DNA from: Candidatus Saccharimonadota bacterium
Lineage (GTDB): Bacteria > Patescibacteriota > Saccharimonadia > Saccharimonadales > Saccharimonadaceae
Direction: 5' to 3'
Assembly: GCA_009777365.1 (NCBI GenBank)
Contig: WRLZ01000006.1
Coordinates: 1-14,835 of the forward strand
DNA length: 14,835 bases
Positions within the stretch are counted from its first letter, which is position 1, and each line of letters opens with the position of its first letter. Both the position numbers and the translations under genes were made by a program. Of this stretch, positions 12,038 to 14,835 are shown one piece after another. The notes under the pieces are model-generated. The model searched no databases. It had not been told where the DNA came from and saw only the letters and a list, made by a program, of their open reading frames with translations.

Positions 12038-12279
12038 TGAGGGGAATGTTCCCTGTTTAATTCATGCTCTAGAGCATTGTTTTGTTAATGGTATTAACAA
12101 AACAACTAGGAGTATGATTGTAGTTTAGAAATTTGGTTGAGTTACGGTTATTTCATGAAATGTTTGTCGTAGGCGAAAAATTATTCACGGGGAGGTGGAT
12201 GGTTTCTTGCCTATGGTAATGTCCGTAGGTAATATTATGTTAGAGTAAAGCTCTACTAAATTACGGAGGTTATGAAATA
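12038..12279 (+). promoter_or_regulatory. Long structured leader of the 165-aa gene
   Basis: About 240 nt with no credible ORF. It holds GGGAA/TTCCC (12042-12053), the perfect palindrome ATGCTCTAGAGCAT (12064-12077) and a perfect 13-bp hairpin (12077-12089 with 12093-12105, loop GGT). It also has ATTTCATGAAAT (12150-12161) and TAGAG/CTCTA near 12241-12255, just before the GGAGG ribosome site (12265-12269). The middle part (12110-12235) has no clear fold. The 11-mer TAATGGTATTA at 12086-12096 also occurs at 2436-2446. Confidence 0.5.
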
Positions 12280-12777
12280 ATGAGAGAGAAAGACGCGCAA
12301 GAGATTGTGACAGTGCCGCCGGGAGTGGTAATGCATTTTCTGGCGAGGGTGGAACTCGAAAACGTTATGCAAGCGGTCGCAGAGAAGTTGGGCCGTCCGG
12401 TAATGGTTTGTCTTCGCCCTGTGAATGGCGCAAAAACTTTTCTGAGAACGAGCATGAGTGGCGGCAGAGAGAAAAACCTAAGGGGCGAAGAAGGCTTGGC
12501 TTTCTATGCCATGTCGAAAACGACCGCCGAGGCCGATTCTACCCATTTCGCAGATGCGAAAAGGGGCAATATGTCCAGTAAAAAGAAGTCTTATAACAGC
12601 ATAACACATTCGGTACAAACTGTGGGAAGGGATATAAGGCTCGGGGGTCTTGACTGTGAAGTTTTTGTTTCGACTGCTGCCCTTGAGCGCTATGAGTTGG
12701 TGGATGGAAGTTCCCTGAAGGAATGCTTGGCGGAGATTGTTGATGCCTTGGAAGATATGTTTGGGGAATTTGTGTAG
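12280..12777 (+). CDS. Orphan 165-aa protein of unknown function
   Basis: I do not recognise the family. The protein is soluble-looking, with no signal peptide or membrane segment. It may fold as an alpha/beta domain: a helix (ARVELENVMQAVAEKLG, 22-38), a strand (PVMVCLRPV), a central basic loop (about 86-105, including SSKKKS), a strand with the only repeated Cys/Val pattern (LDCEVFVSTAAL) and an acidic C-terminal helix (SLKECLAEIVDALEDMFGEF). The helix-then-PVMVC order is faintly like GlcG/HbpS-type domains, too weak to call. The start at 12280 has GGAGG 10 nt upstream. Like the AMP-ligase, it is monocistronic with a strong duplicate-type promoter, a folded leader and its own terminator, and has a less G-rich codon use than its neighbours. 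Confidence 0.65.
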   Translation: MREKDAQEIVTVPPGVVMHFLARVELENVMQAVAEKLGRPVMVCLRPVNGAKTFLRTSMSGGREKNLRGEEGLAFYAMSKTTAEADSTHFADAKRGNMSSKKKSYNSITHSVQTVGRDIRLGGLDCEVFVSTAALERYELVDGSSLKECLAEIVDALEDMFGEFV

Positions 12778-12797
12778 CTTAGCCAGGTTGGAAAAAT

Positions 12798-12829
12798 TGA
12801 CTCTGCGGAATTTCGCAGGGTCATTCTTT
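12798..12829 (+). terminator. Rho-independent terminator of the 165-aa gene
   Basis: TGACTCTGCG (12798-12807) pairs with CGCAGGGTCA (12814-12823), 10 bp with one G-T pair and a 6-nt loop, followed by TTCTTT. The insertion sequence lies 11 nt beyond. Confidence 0.8.
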
Positions 12830-12833
12830 GAGT

Positions 12834-12839
12834 AAACAC
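12834..12839. repeat. Left copy of the IS target-site duplication (AAACAC)
   Basis: AAACAC directly precedes the left inverted repeat and recurs directly after the right one at 13928-13933, marking a 6-bp target duplication and a recent, intact insertion. Confidence 0.8.
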
Positions 12840-12866
12840 CGTACAAGTCCCACTACCTTTGCAACA
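12840..12866. repeat. Left terminal inverted repeat of the IS481 element
   Basis: It begins CGTACAAGTCCCAC and ends TACCTTTGCAACA. Relative to the right end it differs by a few substitutions and one extra base in the middle. Confidence 0.8.
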
Positions 12867-13842
12867 TTTGGATAGGGGTGCACCGTATGCCTAAGTGTAA
12901 CCTTTTGTGGTTGTAGAAGTCAAGGAAGTTATATAACTTTTTGTTGATGTTGGCTTGGGTGGCATACGTGCACATGTATCGGCCTATGCATTCCTCTCTC
13001 AGAGTTCTATTGAATCTCTCTATGTGAGCATTGTCATTGGGCCTATGTATTCTTGTTTTGCGGTGAACTATCCCTCTTGTCTTAAGCCTGGAGCTAAACC
13101 AGCTAGAGAACTCCGGCCCGTTGTCGCTTTGTACTGTCTTGAACCCAAACCCCATAGCCCTCTCGGCCTCCATGACTGTGGTTAGAGCATTGCCCGGCGA
13201 CATTTTGTCAAAGCATTTGGCATATGCGATCCTGGAAAACAAGTCTATGATCGTGATGACGTATTTCCTCTTGCTCCTTCCGCATGCCGCGTTGGAAAAA
13301 GTAGGCGACGGTATATAGTGAACCGTATCTATTTCTACCAGCTCACCGGGAGCGGTGGCCTTGGGACGTGGTAGAGTTCGCCTATATGGTGCCCGCTTGG
13401 CTCTACTGCATAGATGGTAGCGCCTTAGTATACGCTTGACGCTACTCAGGCCAATCCGTATGTTTTCTTGCAGCAGATAGTGGTGTATGACATCAGCACA
13501 GCGCTTGAGCGCTGTGCGTAGCTCTAAGACGCGAGTAACGATCTCTTTCTTTATTCTACGCGGATGACTCTTTGGCCTGGAGGACTCTGTCGGTATTCTC
13601 CACGATATATTCTGCCAGCGGAACACCTTACCGACGGCTCCATCGGCCCTACTGGGCCGATAGTCATTGGTGAGTCTTACGTACTTGTTTATTTCTCTCC
13701 ACTTACCAATCCATCTCCATAGAGTAGAGCGATGAATCCCATAGCGACGGGCGACAGTGCATAGTCGCTTTCCTCCGTAAATTACTTCTCTTACTGCATC
13801 TCCCCTTGCTTTTTGTAGTGTGGGGCTGATAGAATATACCAT
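12853..13842 (-). CDS. IS481-family DDE transposase
   Basis: The protein has 329 aa and is full length. The N-terminal helix-turn-helix is LCTVARRYGIHRSTLWRWIGKW (about 27-48). A second helical segment follows (100-140), then the integrase core: Asp172 (VEIDTVHYI), Asp240 (QSDNGPEFSS) and Glu275 (NAHIERFNRTLREEC). The D240-E275 spacing is exactly 35, the DD35E pattern. The C-terminal FLDFYNHKRLHLGI block is typical for the family. On the minus strand AAGGAG (13856-13851) is 8 nt before the ATG. The 3' end of the gene enters the left inverted repeat. Translation may be protected against read-through transcripts by a hairpin over the ribosome site (13843-13897). Confidence 0.93.
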   Translation of the reverse strand: MVYSISPTLQKARGDAVREVIYGGKRLCTVARRYGIHRSTLWRWIGKWREINKYVRLTNDYRPSRADGAVGKVFRWQNISWRIPTESSRPKSHPRRIKKEIVTRVLELRTALKRCADVIHHYLLQENIRIGLSSVKRILRRYHLCSRAKRAPYRRTLPRPKATAPGELVEIDTVHYIPSPTFSNAACGRSKRKYVITIIDLFSRIAYAKCFDKMSPGNALTTVMEAERAMGFGFKTVQSDNGPEFSSWFSSRLKTRGIVHRKTRIHRPNDNAHIERFNRTLREECIGRYMCTYATQANINKKLYNFLDFYNHKRLHLGIRCTPIQMLQR

Positions 13843-13880
13843 AGATAGGTCTCCTTATATATTGTTTACTTTGCATATAC

Positions 13881-13909
13881 AGTATACCGACCTATCTTTT
13901 TTGTTGCAA
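13881..13909 (-). promoter_or_regulatory. Transposase promoter inside the right end of the IS
   Basis: On the minus strand TTGCAA (13909-13904, inside the inverted repeat) and TATACT (13886-13881) are separated by 17 nt. Transcription would start near 13874. Because the -35 box is part of the repeat, transposase bound at this end could repress its own gene. Confidence 0.65.
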
Positions 13910-13927
13910 AGGTATTGGGCTGGTACG
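13902..13927. repeat. Right terminal inverted repeat of the IS481 element
   Basis: The reverse complement begins CGTACCAGCCCAA and ends TACCTTTGCAACA, matching the left end (12840-12866). It contains the transposase -35 box. Confidence 0.8.
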
Positions 13928-13933
13928 AAACAC
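13928..13933. repeat. Right copy of the IS target-site duplication (AAACAC)
   Basis: This is identical to 12834-12839. The next base (13934) is the first base of the rplU -35 box. Confidence 0.8.
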
Positions 13934-13962
13934 TTGCATTTTAGGTGGAAATGTGATAAAAT
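13934..13962 (+). promoter_or_regulatory. Promoter of rplU
   Basis: TTGCAT (13934-13939) and TAAAAT (13957-13962) are 17 nt apart. The predicted start is near 13969, only about 3 nt before the ATG, with no Shine-Dalgarno. Confidence 0.65.
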
Positions 13963-13971
13963 GGGAATATT

Positions 13972-14292
13972 ATGAGTAAGAGTGATAAAAAGGCAGTTAT
14001 TGAGATAAATGGAAAGCAGCATATTGTCCAGGAAGGGCAAGTTTTGGCTGTGGATTTGCAGGGCGAAGGCGTGAAAGCGTTGGAGCTAGCGCCGCTTATG
14101 TTGATTGATGGCGAGAAGGTTTCTGTTGGCGATCCGACCGTAAAGGGCGTGAAGGTTAAGGCGGAGGTTGTCGAGCCGATGGTGAAGGGTGAGAAGCTAC
14201 GAGTTATTCGATACAAGAGCAAAAAGCGTGTTCATAAAGAGATTGGACACAGGCAGAAGTACACTGAAGTCAAGATTCTTTCGATTGCGTAG
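13972..14292 (+). CDS. rplU: 50S ribosomal protein L21
   Basis: The protein is 106 aa, the usual length. It has AVIEINGKQHIVQEGQVL (8-25), the L21 strand pattern, PLMLIDGEKVSVGDPTVKG in the middle, and the C-terminal signature KKRVHKEIGHRQKYTEVKI, which contacts 23S rRNA. In many bacteria rpmA (L27) follows; here it does not, and lepA comes next behind a terminator. The promoter gives an almost leaderless mRNA. An IS481 copy sits immediately upstream of the promoter without breaking it. Confidence 0.95.
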   Translation: MSKSDKKAVIEINGKQHIVQEGQVLAVDLQGEGVKALELAPLMLIDGEKVSVGDPTVKGVKVKAEVVEPMVKGEKLRVIRYKSKKRVHKEIGHRQKYTEVKILSIA

Positions 14293-14302
14293 ATCTGGAT
14301 AT

Positions 14303-14339
14303 AACGAGACGTTTTGTAGGGGCGTCTCGTTGTGTTTTT
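14303..14339 (+). terminator. Rho-independent terminator of rplU
   Basis: AACGAGACG (14303-14311) pairs with CGTCTCGTT (14323-14331), 9 bp with an 11-nt loop, followed by GTGTTTTT. Its tail overlaps the -35 box of the lepA promoter. Confidence 0.85.
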
Positions 14340-14358
14340 GAGGCAAATATGGTAAAAT
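14330..14358 (+). promoter_or_regulatory. Promoter of lepA (leaderless)
   Basis: TTGTGT (14330-14335) and TAAAAT (14353-14358) are 17 nt apart. Seven nt after the -10 box is the A of the ATG at 14365, and no Shine-Dalgarno is present. The -35 match is weak. Confidence 0.5.
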
Positions 14359-14364
14359 ACAGAT

Positions 14365-14835
14365 ATGGATGAGAGTAGAATCAAAGGTGCAAACCCCAGA
14401 GCAAGCTCTGGATCTGAAAACGCCACAGGCGTTTTCACTACCGCGGCTTCGCCGCGGGGTTTGCGCCTTTCATTGTCTTCGACTATCAGGAATTTTTGCA
14501 TTATAGCGCATATTGATCATGGGAAGAGTACGTTGGCGGATAGGATGATGGAGATGACTGGGACGATTTCGGCGCGAGAAATGAAGGCGCAGGTGTTGGA
14601 TAGTATGGATCTTGAACGGGAAAAGGGGATCACGATTAAGCTTACGCCAGTGTCGATGGAATATGAGGGATACAAGTTGAATTTGATTGATACGCCGGGG
14701 CATGTGGACTTTTCTTATGAGGTTTCGCGGAGTTTGGCGGCGTGCGAGGGGGCGATTTTGGTGGTGGATGCTACGCAGGGGATTCAGGCGCAGACATTGG
14801 CGAATGTTTACTTGGCGATTGAGGCGGATCTGAAA
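14365..14835 (+). CDS. lepA: Elongation factor 4 (LepA) GTPase, N-terminal part with in-frame insertion (3' end outside window)
   Basis: 157 codons are visible. LepA is a ribosomal translocase-type GTPase (EF4). Motifs are the P-loop AHIDHGKST (about 48-56), the switch I end REKGITIK, G3 [16 protein letters not shown], and [19 protein letters not shown], which is the LepA-type rather than EF-G-type sequence. The usual N-terminus would read M-D-x-x-x-I-R-N-F-x-I-I-A-H. Here MDESRI is followed by 35 extra residues (7-41, [10 protein letters not shown]...LSLSSTI) before [13 protein letters not shown]. The extra 105 nt form a palindromic element (see the repeat at 14383-14487). ATG 14365 is chosen because MDESRI matches the family start and the promoter points to it; internal TTG codons at 14461 and 14473 are less likely. 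Confidence 0.92.
   Translation, partial: MDESRIKGANPRASSGSENATGVFTTAASPRGLRLSLSSTIRNFCIIAHIDHGKSTLADRMMEMTGTISAREMKAQVLDSMDLEREKGITIKLTPVSMEYEGYKLNLIDTPGHVDFSYEVSRSLAACEGAILVVDATQGIQAQTLANVYLAIEADLK
14383..14487. repeat. Palindromic element inserted in-frame in lepA
   Basis: The 105-bp insert folds as a four-way junction. The outer stem is 14383-14395 with 14458-14470 (13 bp, one G-T pair). Inside are hairpins AGAGC/GCTCT (core of 14396-14411), GAAAACGCC/GGCGTTTTC (14416-14436) and CCGCGGC/GCCGCGG (14441-14457). ATCA occurs at both edges (14380-14383 and 14485-14488), exactly 105 nt apart, like a short target duplication. The insert has no stop in the lepA frame. Confidence 0.75.

Larger units (their letters stand above)
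12840..13927 (-). mobile_element. IS481-family insertion sequence, complete, 1088 bp
   Basis: The element is bounded by imperfect inverted repeats of 26-27 bp (12840-12866 and 13902-13927) that both begin CGTAC and end TACCTTTGCAACA. It is flanked by AAACAC on each side. It carries one complete transposase gene on the minus strand. Size, single ORF and DDE architecture fit IS481. It has inserted between the terminator of the 165-aa gene and the rplU promoter. Everything needed for movement appears intact. Confidence 0.88.

Noticed and set aside
12114..12128. Leader peptide MIVV in the 165-aa gene leader
   Set aside because: Four codons, with the purine stretch only 1 nt from the ATG; likely chance.
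14383..14470. tRNA or tRNA-like gene in the three-hairpin structure
   Set aside because: No T-loop or anticodon-arm consensus, the perfect hairpins are unlike tRNA arms, and the stretch is read in-frame within lepA.
1..14835. CRISPR array
   Set aside because: No regularly spaced direct repeats were seen; repeats present are palindromes, IS ends and one 2-copy tandem.

Overview
The window looks like part of a small, reduced bacterial genome, most likely a Candidate Phyla Radiation (Patescibacteria) member such as Candidatus Saccharibacteria. This is inferred from gene content and style: a fermentative D-lactate dehydrogenase, a compact mix of housekeeping genes (metG, rsmD, ruvA, rplU, lepA) with orphan small proteins, very short intergenic spacers, many mRNAs that appear to start at the initiation codon, and strongly G-rich coding strands. 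UGA is used as a normal stop (the antitoxin and D-lactate dehydrogenase genes end in it), so this is not a UGA-recoding CPR lineage. The exact taxon cannot be fixed from sequence reading alone.

Layout, left to right. 1-201 is the 3' end of a mannose-1-phosphate guanylyltransferase. 269-478 is a self-contained 69-aa orphan gene with its own promoter and terminator, faced by a convergent promoter. 735-2056 holds a PMM2-type phosphomannomutase overlapping rsmD; with the left-edge gene it suggests a route from mannose-6-P to GDP-mannose. 2057-2566 is a long non-coding block: a palindromic element, an apparently independent small RNA made of two homologous folded modules and ended by a terminator, then a second promoter with a folded leader. 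2567-4333 is an orphan adenylate-forming enzyme with its own terminator. 4414-6564 is an orphan multi-pass membrane histidine kinase, and 6639-8090 is methionyl-tRNA synthetase. On the minus strand (8087-9495) lie a DUF1361 membrane protein and a divergent laccase-domain (YfiH-type) protein as a two-gene operon. Divergent from it is a toxin-antitoxin pair (41-aa antitoxin, Fic/Doc toxin, 9573-10168). 10246-11858 is a D-lactate dehydrogenase-ruvA operon. 11859-12279 is a second long non-coding block with a palindrome cluster, a promoter and a 240-nt leader that serve a 165-aa orphan gene (12280-12777). 12840-13927 is an intact IS481-family insertion sequence with target duplication, sitting directly against the promoter of rplU (13972-14292). 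The window ends in the 5' part of lepA (14365 onward), whose N-terminus carries an in-frame palindromic insertion.

Two expression styles coexist. Housekeeping genes and the TA pair have an extended or consensus -10 box about 7 nt before the ATG and no Shine-Dalgarno, i.e. leaderless mRNAs. The orphan genes (69 aa, AMP-ligase, 165 aa) have strong promoters, longer leaders, a good Shine-Dalgarno and their own terminator. The most interesting signals are the tandem-module RNA at 2191-2333, the four-way-junction palindromic element in lepA, the near-duplicate promoter and shared 11-bp motif in front of the two orphan genes, and an IS hairpin that would block transposase translation on read-through RNA.
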